DNA from: Notospermus geniculatus
Lineage: Eukaryota; Nemertea; Pilidiophora; Heteronemertea; Lineidae
DNA: 64,000 bases
Reading direction: 5' to 3'
Assembly (NCBI GenBank): GCA_002633025.1
Contig: NMRB01001454.1
Coordinates: 108,348-172,347 of the forward strand
Shown piece after piece: positions 54,368 to 64,000 of the stretch. Each line of letters begins with the position of its first letter. The first letter of the stretch is position 1. Made by a program: the position numbers and the translations under genes. The notes below the pieces were generated by a model, which ran no database searches, was not told where the DNA came from, and was given only the letters and a program-made list of their open reading frames with translations.

Positions 54368-55647
54368 GCTCACCTGTGTGAGGTGAGCTTTTCTAATGGC
54401 GTGTCGTCCGTCGTCGTTAACAGGGGTGGTACGTTTCTAAACCGCTTGGCATAGAAGCTTTAAACTTGGTGTACATGTACCCTGTGGTAAAAACTATCTC
54501 TGGACGGAAACTTAGCGCTGCCAGTTTTACACTCTGGCCTGTAGGGGGCGCTTTGTGAAAAACTTCTTTTGCCCGTATCTCCTGAATGCGCATAGCTAGA
54601 ACCATGAAATTTTTATGGTGGGTTCCTCTGATGAGGCAACATCACATAATTGCCGGGTTTTTGATTTGACCCACTTTTCAAGGTCATGGATGTCAAAGTT
54701 AAAAATTCCAGTGTTTGTTGGCACGTTTCTAAACTGCTTCGCTTAGAAGCTTGAAACTTGGTGTACAGGTACCCTATGGTAAAATCTATCTCTGGACGGA
54801 AACTTAACACTGCCAGTTTTACACTCTGGCCTGTAGGGGGCGGTTTGTGCAAACCTTCTTTTGCCAGTATCTCCTGAATGCTTCTAGCTAGAACCATGAG
54901 ACTTTTATGGTGGGTTCCTCTGATGAGACACCATCACATAAATCCTGGGTTTTTGATTTGGCCCACTTTTCAAGGTCACAGAGGTCAAAGTTCAATATCG
55001 ACTCTTCGGTGGCACGTTTCGTGACTATTTGACATAGAGGGTTTTGATTTGGTGTGAAGGTATATCTAGGCACCGTCTACAAGTACAGCAAATTTCGACC
55101 CAATTGGACTTCAAATATGGCCGTTAGGAAGCCATCTTGAAAAAAGGACTTTGACCCATATCTCATAAGTAGGAGTAAGTTGGATGTTATAACCTTGCCA
55201 AATCATGTATCTAGGTACCTTCTGAACGTATGGCAAATTTCGGTTAGAATAGACGTCAAATATGGCCACCTGTCAGCAAACTTGAAAAATTTACTTCGGG
55301 TCATGTCTAATGTTGCCTAAATATCTATGTAAGTATCCTCTACATTTATGCTAAGATTTCAGTTCCAACATACTTCAAATTTGGCCGCCAGATGGCCATC
55401 TTGAAAAAAAGAATTTTGGCATCTGCGGCCAACACAGGAAAGCAGTTTGCTCACACCACTAACTCCTTCTGACGGTCTTCGACTGAGTTTATGTCATTGA
55501 TTAAATTATTGCTGATCAGATGAAATAATTTGGTGTGTTCAGCTTTATCGTGTCTGTACTAATTTCTTCATCATTCACCATGAGTGTCACAGTTTTACTT
55601 TACCACAGAGCCTTATCACAGAGGTGAGCACAATGGCCCTGGTCATT
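54368..55647. mobile_element. Hairpin-ended element (AGGTGAGC family)
   Basis: Starts with hairpin GCTCACCT-GTGTG-AGGTGAGC (54368-54388). The motif recurs once near the other end (AGGTGAGC, 55622-55629), followed by a weak terminal hairpin AATGGCC-CT-GGTCATT (55632-55647). The body has two imperfect copies, about 300 bp each, of a block with CTCTGGCCTGTAGGGGGCG, CTTGGTGTACATGTACCCT and CTTTTCAAGGTCA. As I recall, very similar repeats with GGTGAGC hairpins are common in bivalve genomes. Confidence 0.8.
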
Positions 55648-55731
55648 TCATTAGTGATTATTTCCGGGATAATCGAGGGGTTAAGAGACCATCCCGTTAA
55701 CCTCTCGATTTTGTACTTACGATAATTGTAA

Positions 55732-56335
55732 GGCTGCCTTTACATACATGTAGAAGTGTACGATATATAAAAACGCCGGTTAACAATGGGTTCACGGTCG
55801 TGAATCCTCGGGAAGCCTTTGTTAACCGGCGTTTTCGTTTCCCATGCACTTCTATGTAAAGGAAGCCTAAGGCGGCTTTCCATTGGAGTGTTTCCGTGCG
55901 CGGAAACGCTCAAAAAAATTGTTTTTTTCCGCGCCATGACCAACGAAGCAGAAACAAACAACGCTTTTGAGCGTTTCCGAGCAAGGAAACGCGCCAATGG
56001 AAAGTAGGCCTTAGGCTGCTTTTCCACGAGACGTTTGCGGGCGCGGAATAGGAGGCGGACGCGGGTAGAAAAGATCGATCCAACGCATTTCCCTTTAGCT
56101 GTTTCACCCGCATCCGCGCCCGCCTCCTATTCCGCGCCCGCAAACGTCTCGTGGAAAAGCAGCCTTAGAAGACCGTGTTTCCACGAGGCGTTTGCGGGCA
56201 CGGATTAGGAGGCAGGCGCGGTTGGAAGAAATCGATCCAACGTATTTCCCTTTAGCTGTTTTACTCGCTCCCGCGCCCGCCTCCTAATCCGCGCCTGCAA
56301 ACGCCTCGTGGAAACACGGTCTAAGAGACAATTAA
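55732..56335. mobile_element. Four palindromic units in a row
   Basis: Unit 1, 55732-55868 (AAGGCTGCCTTTACATACAT ... complement; core AACGCCGGTTAACAA / TTGTTAACCGGCGTT). Unit 2, 55869-56012 (AAGGCGGCTTTCCATTGG ... CCAATGGAAAGTAGGCCTT). Unit 3, 56013-56167 (GGCTGCTTTTCCACGAGACG and complement). Unit 4, 56170-56327 (GACCGTGTTTCCACGAGGCG and complement). Units 3 and 4 are related in sequence; units 1-3 share AAGGC(T/G)GC-like ends. Confidence 0.88.
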
Positions 56336-56633
56336 AGTGGGATTCTCCCGGACATTTCACGTTTTTGGAAGAGTGTTACTTTATGTTCCATCTGCTATTT
56401 ACAACATTGTATTCCTTGACTACAGTGAAGGTACATGTAACTGATTGATTCATCTAAATACGATAATCTCACCGTCCGCACAATCACACCGGTCGATTGT
56501 GAACCTACAGTGTGGCCCACAAAAACAATCCTTCGAACAACAGCATTCTTGTTGTTCAAGGGACACGTTTTCTGGGCGACCCTTTAGAGAAGGTTATTGC
56601 ATGAGGAGATCCTCAAATATGGCAGGTTGTTAC

Positions 56634-56733
56634 CGTATCCTTTGTCCTGTAAAGATAATTCGACTGTGTCCGCTGACCCTTCGATGGTAGCTGTGACCTT
56701 CAGACCAATTACGGGGTCGTAACCTCTTGATAC
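56634..56733 (-). CDS. CLCA-like gene, exon n-3
   Basis: 100 bp: acceptor TTTTTCCATTAG (AG at 56734-56735), donor GTAACA at 56633, leaving one base that completes Gly with the next exon. It encodes VSRGYDPVIGLKVTATIEGS, then TVELSLQDKGY. This matches the CLCA segment VSxGYxPVxGAxVTAxIE and its LxDxGAGAD continuation. The more upstream exons (hydrolase-like and VWA domains) were not found; they are presumably beyond 64000 or in unrecognised sequence. Confidence 0.88.
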
Positions 56734-56954
56734 CTAATGGAAAAACCGACAGAATAATTGGCATATTATACACATGTACGTAAGAAACATCGGTTCACGT
56801 AGTTACTATTATTAAGACCGCCCCATCTCAATAGGGTGGTCTTCCTTGTTTTTACTGAAGTTCTCTCTCTCGATCTCTCTCTCCATCCAATCTGTGGTTC
56901 CGCCTGGATAACTGAAGAGGTTCGACCTGTATAACTTTCTGGAATTGTTCGTAT

Positions 56955-57685
56955 GCATATTATCAAAAATAGATAAAGACCAAAAATGTACCACTCTCAA
57001 CGTTGAAAAGCGTAAAATTGGCAGCTGTCTCCCTAAAAACTTGGAAGATCTGAAAGTTACTGCACCAAGTCAAAGAATTAGACACTGGCTACAAGCAGTA
57101 TAAAATTCAATCAAATCCATCTACTAGTTTCAGAGATATCAATCTTTAACTAGAAATTGACTTACCAGTCAATTTGAAGACCGCCCTTGGAAATTGGGAG
57201 TTAGATGACTGATCGAGAATTACGGAGCAGCAATGTGGAAAGCTCGGTTGATGGGCGAGGTAATAGACAGGATGAAGGTGTCATAGACTTCTAACATTAG
57301 AATTAGAAAGTTCAATGGAAGATGCACATTTGTATTATTGAAAGCCAGAAAGGCATGTTTTATTTTGTTCATAATCAACGTGCGGTTACATGTATAGGTC
57401 ATCTAACATACATGTTGTGACATAACTCCTGAGTGCTCCTGTATCCCATCATGACTATGTTGACTGCAAGTACACTAGTGATTGCAATACCAAACTGGAA
57501 GCTGGTGCAGTCGAAGAAGATTTAGGTTGCGAACAATGTTTGAAGGTGATGTCTGCATTGCTCAGTGTCAAGGATGGTGGTGCTAGATACATATGACATG
57601 GTACCAGTAGCTATCACAAATCACATTCATTGTCNTGTTTCAGAGTGGTATATTTTTGGTCTTTATCTATTTTTGATATTATGCA
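56955..57685. mobile_element. Element with 44-bp inverted ends
   Basis: GCATATTATCAAAAATAGAT ... ACCACTCTC at the left and its complement at 57642-57685. The interior block 57480-57600 recurs inverted at 63070-63205 (AAACTGGAAGCTGGTGCAGT versus ACTGCACCAGTTTCCAGTTT). Confidence 0.7.
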
Positions 57686-57699
57686 GAACCCTATTGATT

Positions 57700-58600
57700 C
57701 TTGGGGTGATTTGACCACAATAAACAGTGAAATTGTGATGAAATTTGCTGTCTTTTCGCACGTCCCGTGTTCGCATTTTGCCAATACGCACGGCCCTCAT
57801 TAGGCATAACATAAAAATATGACGAACTGACTGCGTCAGGTAACCTGGTAACTAAACCACTGAAGCGCCGTCGAGAACAGGCCACTCTCCAACGTAGATG
57901 CTAGACAATTTCGCCGCACAAGTGGAGCAACCCAAAACACGGTACGCCATACTTCCTGGGCTATGAGTGGGATTGGAGAGTGGCGGAGGCGAGCCGTTCT
58001 GACTGGTGATACCTACGGCGCATGCACATTAGTGATCATACGCAAACATGGCAAACTGGTGAGTTTGGTGGTTTCGCGTCAGTTTTGTGTTCATCAAAAT
58101 AAAGCACATCTTTGTGAGTATATCTTCTCGTATAGTATTTGATACGACAATGAACGTTGTTAGTGTTGTTAGTGTCAATACAACGTCAACCATAGAATCC
58201 GTGATTTGTGGCAGTGTTAGCCAAAATGGGCCGTCGGCTGAGCACTGTCTGTTGGGTACGTACACACACTACACTAGGCTACCTATAAGAATGTTCTGCA
58301 ACAGAAAACAAACCCGGTTGAAGTTCACCAAATTTTCTCCAAATTAGACCAGTTACTATAGTGCGTCACCATAAATTATCGCTGGATCCGTCATCTCCAA
58401 GAAATGTGCATTGTGCACGAAGGATTTTCCTTTTTTGTCCTGTTGATACCAAAAGATATGTGACAAAACACTTCAGCAATTTATTTGATAAATAAAAAGG
58501 CAATTTCCAGAGTGTTTGCGAATTTTCGACCCCAACCGGGGTCTTCTTCAGGCTGGAACTTTACAATCCGAAACTCTAGAACAGACTGAGCAATTTATTT
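57700..58600. other. No supported gene
   Basis: Contains an inverted pair CACTCTCCAACG / GGATTGGAGAGTGG (57888-57985) and a small hairpin GACCCCAACCGGGGTC. No conserved coding sequence. Confidence 0.4.
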
Positions 58601-58700
58601 CACTAAGAAATGTAGGCCTTTTAGGCCATCGCAGGTGAGAAAGTGCAGTTTGAACGGGGAAACCCGGGATTCATCGATCGTCGGCCGTGACAGCCAAATT

Positions 58701-58818
58701 GAGGTCAACATGGCGGATGTATCCTTGGCGACGGAAAATATATCGGAATTCGGCAATGTCGCTCAACAAACACAAGCCCCAAAAATATTTTCCTTCCGTG
58801 ATAGGAAAGGGTTTTAGG
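58701..58818 (+). CDS. Possible first exon or micro-ORF
   Basis: A CpG-containing ATGGCGGATG start opens a 35-codon ORF (MADVSLATENISEFGNVA...). It could be an initial coding exon, but the downstream donor is weak and no partner was found. Confidence 0.25.
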
Positions 58819-59139
58819 TGGTTAATATTGCTCCCACATTTATTTTTATAAAATCATCTTCCAAATATCCGCTGACGGCATCAGCTCATGGCGGCCCGAG
58901 TCAAAAGTGTAAACATTGAAATCGCGTTCGCATTTTTCGGCGGCTGCGTTTACGCCGAATACTGATTACTCGGTTATTATTTTGTGATATTTCGATGAAA
59001 TATTTATTCAGGATTATAGATATGTACGGAATATTGTCAGTCAAATGACAAGGGAAGAGGAAATTACTTGAGTTCACAACAAGGCCCTCTGAAATTTCGG
59101 CCAAACATGTAAACTTCGGCGATAATTTTACGTCACGGA

Positions 59140-59550
59140 CTATAAGCAGTGGCACTTTTTCAATAAGATATCAGTTAATAGTTTCCAGCCAAGATTTCAT
59201 GAGTTGACTTTGTGAGCACTTTTTTTCATTCTAACCGAATTCCGGATTCCTCACGAACAAATCGACGGTAGTGACACCATGCGGCTGGTGATTTTCTCGC
59301 TTGTGATTGGCTGTCTATTTTTAAACGTGGATGTAAACATCTTCACATGTCATTTCATCAAAGCATTGGTAGTTACAATTGCGCCGCATGGTGTCACTTC
59401 TGTCGATTTGTTCGTGGGCAATCCGGAATTCGGTTGGAATAAATAAAAGTGATCACAAAGTCAACGTTTTTGAAGGATTAAGTACGGAAATCTTGGCTGG
59501 AAACTATTTACTGATATTGGAAAAGTGCCACTGCTTAGTTATAACTGGTG
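59140..59550. mobile_element. Palindromic element, about 410 bp
   Basis: The left arm 59140-59290 (AAGCAGTGGCACTTTTTCAA; CAAATCGACGGTAGTGACAC) and right arm 59383-59550 are inverted. The centre (GTGATTGGCTGTCTATTTTT) recurs inverted at 50680-50720. Confidence 0.85.
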
Positions 59551-61002
59551 TAGTTTGTAGAAAATTTGATGAACTTCGACCGGGTTTGTGTGTCCATGAT
59601 CATGTAGTAGGCCTATTAGGGCCTCGAGTCCTACGATCGCGCTCAGTGTACATGTATGCACTACCTGCACTCCTACGCTGCCAGGCTAGGCAGCGTAGGC
59701 CCCTAAAGCCGAGGCATGTGCTCAGCGTTCAAGAGGGCCTAATTCCACAACATTGTGGAATTCTGCAATTTGTCAAACTGAGTTGGGCAGGTTGCCTTTT
59801 GGTGCCTCTTGCAGCATGTCTATTAAGGGGGCGGTAGCCATAAGGAAGCGCACTGCAAATGGCGACTGAAAACAATTCATATTTTCTTCAGGCAAAAAGG
59901 TAGCATCGATTTCATGTATTTCTATGAAATTGCTACTCTTGTTCTACACATCTGATTTGTAAACGATGTGTTTTCATCTTTCATTAATCAGCTAATTAAG
60001 CAAACAATGAGACCCCCATTTGACTTTTTCGTCATAGATTCCTCGGCAACAAGGCGACTGGGACCTGGCGTTTTACCACAAAATGTTGGGGAATACATAT
60101 GTGCAGGTGCCAACGTTGAGATAATTTGCAAATTATAATTCTTAGTAATGATAATTATGTAACTTGTGCCAAAAATGAACTTTTTGAATATCTCCCGAAT
60201 CCTGTTGAATAGTGAAAAAATCTCAACGTCGCGCCCTGCGCACAAATATACTGCTGCCAAATGAAAAGAAACCACTGAAGTGCGATGCCTGATGGAAGAG
60301 AAAAGTCTTCCCAAAATTGTGATATTTTGGCCTAAACACGCCTACGCTTTTCGAAAATACGCGGGCTATTAAAGTAACCTCCTTATTGTCATTAAAATAG
60401 GTCTATGCGCACGGACGCACCGGGTGTACAAAAGCATTGTGCTGGACAATATTTTTGAAACAGTGTAGGTTTTGGCAACGAACCATGATCAGCTTGTCCT
60501 TGACGCCTAATTTTATTAACAATACATGGTCATTCATAAATAAGACGGTTCAACCTTCGACCGCCGCACTAAAACGGCGCTGTATGTTTCCACTACCGCC
60601 CCCTTAACGTAAAGTGTTCGTCTGCGACTATGAGGTAGGCCTAGGCCCCACTGCAGTCGCCAGACATCATTCATCATCATCATCAGAATTAAAATGTTGC
60701 GTTCTACATTATTTTGTCATATATTAGTGAATAATTGTGATATTGTTCCAGATCTTAGCATTGTCAAAAAATACTGCTAGATTGGATTCGGTATAAAAAG
60801 GTAAGTTGAGGTACTACTACTGGTGTCCTGTGGTGCATCAAAGCTTAGGCCTATTCTATATTGACAACTCCCTCCCAGCATGCCTAGTAGTAGTACTGGG
60901 CCCACCTAACACTGATCAAAGATTTAAATGTGGCATTGCATGAATGCATGTCAGTTTTGTTATCAATGTGTTAACTTTCGTGTGGGATGTCCTGTCCATA
61001 AT
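59551..61002. other. No supported gene; small hairpins
   Basis: Hairpins CTACGCTGCC-GGCAGCGTAG (59673-59699) and AATTCCACA-TGTGGAATT (59741-59763). Bases 60750-60800 could be a non-coding exon (TTGTTCCAG acceptor, GTAAGT donor after TATAAAAAG). Confidence 0.4.
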
Positions 61003-61672
61003 CAGACTGGGCCGTCACGCGGTACCGTGATTCGCGCTTTACCGTGACTTTCGTGGTGAAAACAGGAAGTGGATCGAATGTGGCGCAACCGCACAACTGC
61101 TCGCCGAGCATGGTGGGAATGGTGGTCGCGCTGCAGCGTGATATCACGGGGCAGTTGAAGTCAACGTTTTACAATGGTTTACTTGTGAAGATTACAACAA
61201 CAATCGCGGCTAACCGAGGCCACCCGAAGATAAGAGACTTTAGCACGTCTAATTTCAAAAAAGCGTCAATCGTTTAAAAAAAGCGTCATTTTGAAATGAC
61301 CTGTCCAAATGCAATCTCTATCATCTTATCTACATACCAGAACTGAATTTCAGGCTTTGCACGCGTTTATGGCGCCGAAAATGGCATATAATGCAGGTAG
61401 GTATGGCAGGCCTGCCATTACGGCTGTCGAGGTAAATTTCGGTCGAAAATTGCCTGTAAAATCTTTAAACGTGAGTATGACACAGTGAATTCTTGCTTGT
61501 TTATTGACAAAAATTGTATAAGTTTACGGTGAGAAGTTTCCGTCCCCTCCACGCAGGATTGTAGGTGTTTTATGCCAAAACAAATATTGTATTTTGTACA
61601 ATCATTGCGCGGTTTGGCGCGACAAAGTCACGTGCACGTTTTCATCACGGTATCGCGTGACGGCCCAGTCTG
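61003..61672. mobile_element. TIR element with 5-bp duplication ATAAT
   Basis: Inverted ends CAGACTGGGCCGTCACGCG and CGCGTGACGGCCCAGTCTG, flanked by ATAAT (60998-61002, 61673-61677). 670 bp. A 77-codon ORF inside has no recognisable domain. The superfamily is not clear to me. Confidence 0.85.
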
Positions 61673-61677
61673 ATAAT

Positions 61678-62175
61678 GACCATTGCACAAAAAATTGCTA
61701 ATAAAACTGCCATCGAGAAGTTCGTGAAACTGCCGAAAGGGTTAATTTTTGGTGTCTTTCTTTTTCAGTAGCCTAAGTGTCACGCAACTGCTGCTGATAT
61801 TGAAAGACTCACTTCAACATATTACTAGTATTTAAAGGGTAAGTTAACACACGTAATGTGTGCAGTGCTTTTATCACAGTTTGTCTATCGATAGTCTTCA
61901 GCAGCCGAGGATAAACTTATCGCACAACCACTGAAGGGACAATTATTGACCACATTGACCACATACATCAAATCTTCAAAATCCCTGACCGATCATATTT
62001 CTACTGCTGTCCTTTCTACATATTACAGTTATCACGATCCAGTTTATTGTATCTTGCGTCTCGAAGCGGTGTTCTGTCACAATTCTCTCTGCAGACTGAT
62101 AAATCATATCTTGTCATCACCGTCAATAATTAAAATAAAAATCATAGGTTTGCTATGCTGGTCACTTGACAGTAC
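61678..62175. other. No supported gene
   Basis: Contains an acceptor-like TTTCTTTTTCAG (near 61768) and a donor-like GGGTAAGTT (near 61838) around a non-coding segment, possibly a UTR exon. Confidence 0.3.
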
Positions 62176-62258
62176 CGGGATTCGAACCTACGTCTCCCCA
62201 TAAGGCAACACGGCCAGCACTGAGGGAAAGCGTGCATACCACTGTGTTAATCCCCATC
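62176..62258 (-). repeat. tRNA-like sequence (SINE head), minus copy
   Basis: On the minus strand, an A-box-like TTAACACAGTGG and a B box GGTTCGAATCC are spaced about 50 bases apart. It is the inverted partner of 62264-62345. It lacks a convincing acceptor stem, so a tRNA-derived repeat is more likely than a functional tRNA. Confidence 0.6.
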
Positions 62259-62263
62259 TTGAT

Positions 62264-62345
62264 GGGGATTTAGCACAGTGGTGTGAACGCTTTCCGTCTG
62301 TGCTGGCGGTGTTGCCTTATTGGGAGACGTGGGTTCGAATCCCAA
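62264..62345 (+). repeat. tRNA-like sequence (SINE head), plus copy
   Basis: A box TAGCACAGTGG (62271-62281) and B box GGTTCGAATCC (62332-62342), with a long variable region as in Ser/Leu-type tRNAs. The pair forms a palindrome with only a few bases between the copies. Confidence 0.6.
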
Positions 62346-62448
62346 TAATTAAAATACATACACATGCATTACCAGTATTAAATTAGGACTCTTTTTCAGA
62401 CGTCAAAACAAGTAATTGGCTGAAAGCACTCATCTACTGTGTTTCAGA

Positions 62449-62717
62449 GTTTTCTCACACCATTTTGCTCGCGATGCACACCGCCACTAAAGGACAGCGA
62501 TGAAAGAATCTCAGAGAGTGCCAATACATCTGTACATGATGTACGTGAAGTGCACTACTGCTATGCTATGAACGCATCTTTTTCTGATGTCAAAGTAAGT
62601 CATTTGCTAAATTGCGGATACTTTTCCCTCGTACTCAAAACCATCTTCCTTTTCTCCTTACAGGATGAAAATAACCAAACGTTTTCTAAAACGAATGCAC
62701 AAAACGATCCATCTTGA
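62449..62717 (+). CDS. Candidate last two exons of an unknown plus-strand gene
   Basis: Acceptor TGTGTTTCAG opens a frame (SFLTPFCSRCTPPLKDSDER ... YAMNASFSDVK) to a donor GTAAGT at 62600. After a short intron, acceptor TCTCCTTACAG leads to DENNQTFSKTNAQNDPS and a stop at 62715-62717. Both junctions are phase 0 and the sites are strong, but the peptide matches nothing I know. Confidence 0.35.
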
Positions 62718-63205
62718 TATTAGGTGTCCTAGGTCTTGATGCTGTCAGAAAGTAATTTTCCAATGAAGCAAGACATGAGAGACTGTCAGAATCATACCAT
62801 AATCACAGCTTCCTACAAGATGATTTCTGTAATATTTCAAGTCTCAGGACACAATGAAAGGGGCCAATGAGAGTACATGTGGTTTACGGTACCGGTACAT
62901 ATGTGACGCGCTCTGGCAAAAAGAGCCGCATGTCGCTCAGAAGGTGAGCCTCAACGATCTAAGATGACACCGGGAGAGAATGGAATTCATAATAGACAGA
63001 CAATACTGAAATTGACAAACATTTGGTCTCAACCTCCCAAGCTGAGAGCGACATACAACTGCTTTTGCCTGAGCGGGTCACTCATCATATGTATCTAGCA
63101 TTACCATCCTTGATGGTGGACAATGCAGATATCACCTTCGAACATTGTTGGCAAACTAAATATTCTTCGACTGCACCAGTTTCCAGTTTGGTGTTGCATA
63201 TACAG
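62718..63205. other. No supported gene; dispersed repeat
   Basis: Bases 63070-63205 are the inverse copy of 57480-57600. Confidence 0.45.
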
Positions 63206-63610
63206 TGGAACCCCGCCGGTAACACGACCGCCCACGGGACAGACCCAAAGTGGTCGGGTTAGCGGAGTGGTCGCCTTACCGAGGGCCGATCCAGACCGAA
63301 GTAAACTGACGGTCGTATTTTCTTTTTATCCATGTTTCAATTGATAAACCAGACTACACCATTTCCAACCTGGCCTGATACTAGTAGGTGGATAGCCCTG
63401 CACTGACATTGCGACTTCCAGATATGGAAATGGTGAACTCAGCGTTAATATTGCGCCCATAACATTGTATCATGCTACCTTTATACCACAACCATCATGC
63501 GCATGGCATTTGCCATGTATGCATTGGTCCTGTTGGTGCGCACACGCTGCCGACTCCCCTTTGTTTCATAATCAGGCCCCTAACTAGGTTGTGGATGGTC
63601 GTGTTACCGA
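63206..63610. repeat. pogo/Tigger-like end
   Basis: CAGTGGAACCCCGCCGGTAA is a typical start of pogo/Tigger-type elements. GGTCGTGTTACCGAGG near 63598 may be part of the other end. Boundaries uncertain. Confidence 0.4.
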
Positions 63611-63831
63611 GGTGCTAATTGCCGCTTAAAGGGACTAGGAAAATTGTTTCAAGCTTTTGGTAGTTGATAAAGGTCGTCGAGATCAATCAGAAACACCTAA
63701 AATTTCTAGGTTACACCACCCCAATTAGGGAGTTCTAATTACCCTCTTCTGCCTATAGTCATGATTTAGTTTTGACAATTGCCACAAAATCATGAGTGGC
63801 GCCTCGAATCTTTACGTCACTGGTTACCTAC

Positions 63832-64000
63832 AGACTGGTACCCGGTCCTAACTATTTACATTGGACTTATTGCACAGTAAAAGAACTCGTAGGCTATCAC
63901 GCTGGAGTGAGCACAGATTAGGAATGTTGTGAAAAGATTACATAACATTATCGACATAATCTCTGTCACATAGAGTGGATATACTTGACACATGAAGGCA
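63832..64000. mobile_element. Left end of the 9-bp-duplication family, copy C (partial)
   Basis: AGACTGGTACCCGGTCCTAA followed by ACTATTTACATTGGACTT matches the first 50-60 bases of 1682-2052, then diverges. Truncated or cut by the window end. Confidence 0.6.

Noticed and set aside
58029-58265. Minus-strand ORF as an upstream CLCA exon
   Set aside because: The peptide does not match any CLCA segment and has no suitable donor in the required phase.
59379-59837. A 152-codon plus-strand ORF
   Set aside because: Its first third lies in the right arm of the 59140-59550 palindrome and the rest crosses two hairpins; no conserved motif.
62264-62345. A functional tRNA gene
   Set aside because: A and B boxes are good but I could not form a convincing acceptor stem, and the inverted twin next to it points to a repeat.

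Overview
This window looks like repeat-rich nuclear DNA of a marine invertebrate animal. The coding parts are split by introns with GT/AG borders, and animal families are present: a CLCA channel regulator and a rhodopsin-like GPCR. The repeats include BEL/Pao and DIRS retroelements and dozens of short palindromic elements. A deuterostome (echinoderm, hemichordate or lancelet type) is my best guess from overall texture, but the sequence does not prove it. There are assembly gaps at 21668-21683, 35852-36268 and 51967-52188, so long repeats may be collapsed or misjoined.

Layout. 1-9800: a BEN-like terminal exon (2045-2970, minus) whose stop codon is supplied by a transposon; an AT-rich pseudogene relic (3041-3755); and a four-exon pseudogene (5507-7653, minus) with a nonsense codon, a frameshift and a MITE in its last exon. 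9807-13066: a complete BEL/Pao insertion (two 236-bp LTRs, 5-bp target duplication) that keeps only gag and protease. 13-27 kb: no clear conserved gene; a 341-codon unrecognised ORF (15410-16435), a terminal exon (18209-18484), a PAN-like ORF (23930-24298) and many palindromic or TIR elements, several with target duplications I could read. 27.7-37.1 kb: a wrecked DIRS-type tyrosine-recombinase retroelement, with RT, RNase H and YR pieces interrupted by at least two later insertions and flanked by inverted arms.

37-41 kb: an unrecognised terminal exon (37293-38296, plus) and an intact intronless class A GPCR (39770-40795, minus). 46.6-56.7 kb: the last four coding exons of a CLCA-like gene on the minus strand, with matching splice phases. 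Its last exon contains a 36-bp coding minisatellite of about 24 units forming a Thr/Asp-rich stalk before a transmembrane anchor. Its introns are packed with nested mobile elements. 57-64 kb: mostly repeats, with a tRNA-like palindrome and a possible pair of plus-strand terminal exons (62449-62717).

The most interesting pattern is a recurring architecture shared by at least four elements (21607-22470, 45294-46479, 50228-51002, 54368-55647). A hairpin closes one end. At the other end the same stem motif recurs as a single copy, next to a second, different terminal hairpin. The stem sequence differs between families while the layout is constant, which suggests a class of mobile element with hairpin ends rather than ordinary TIRs.
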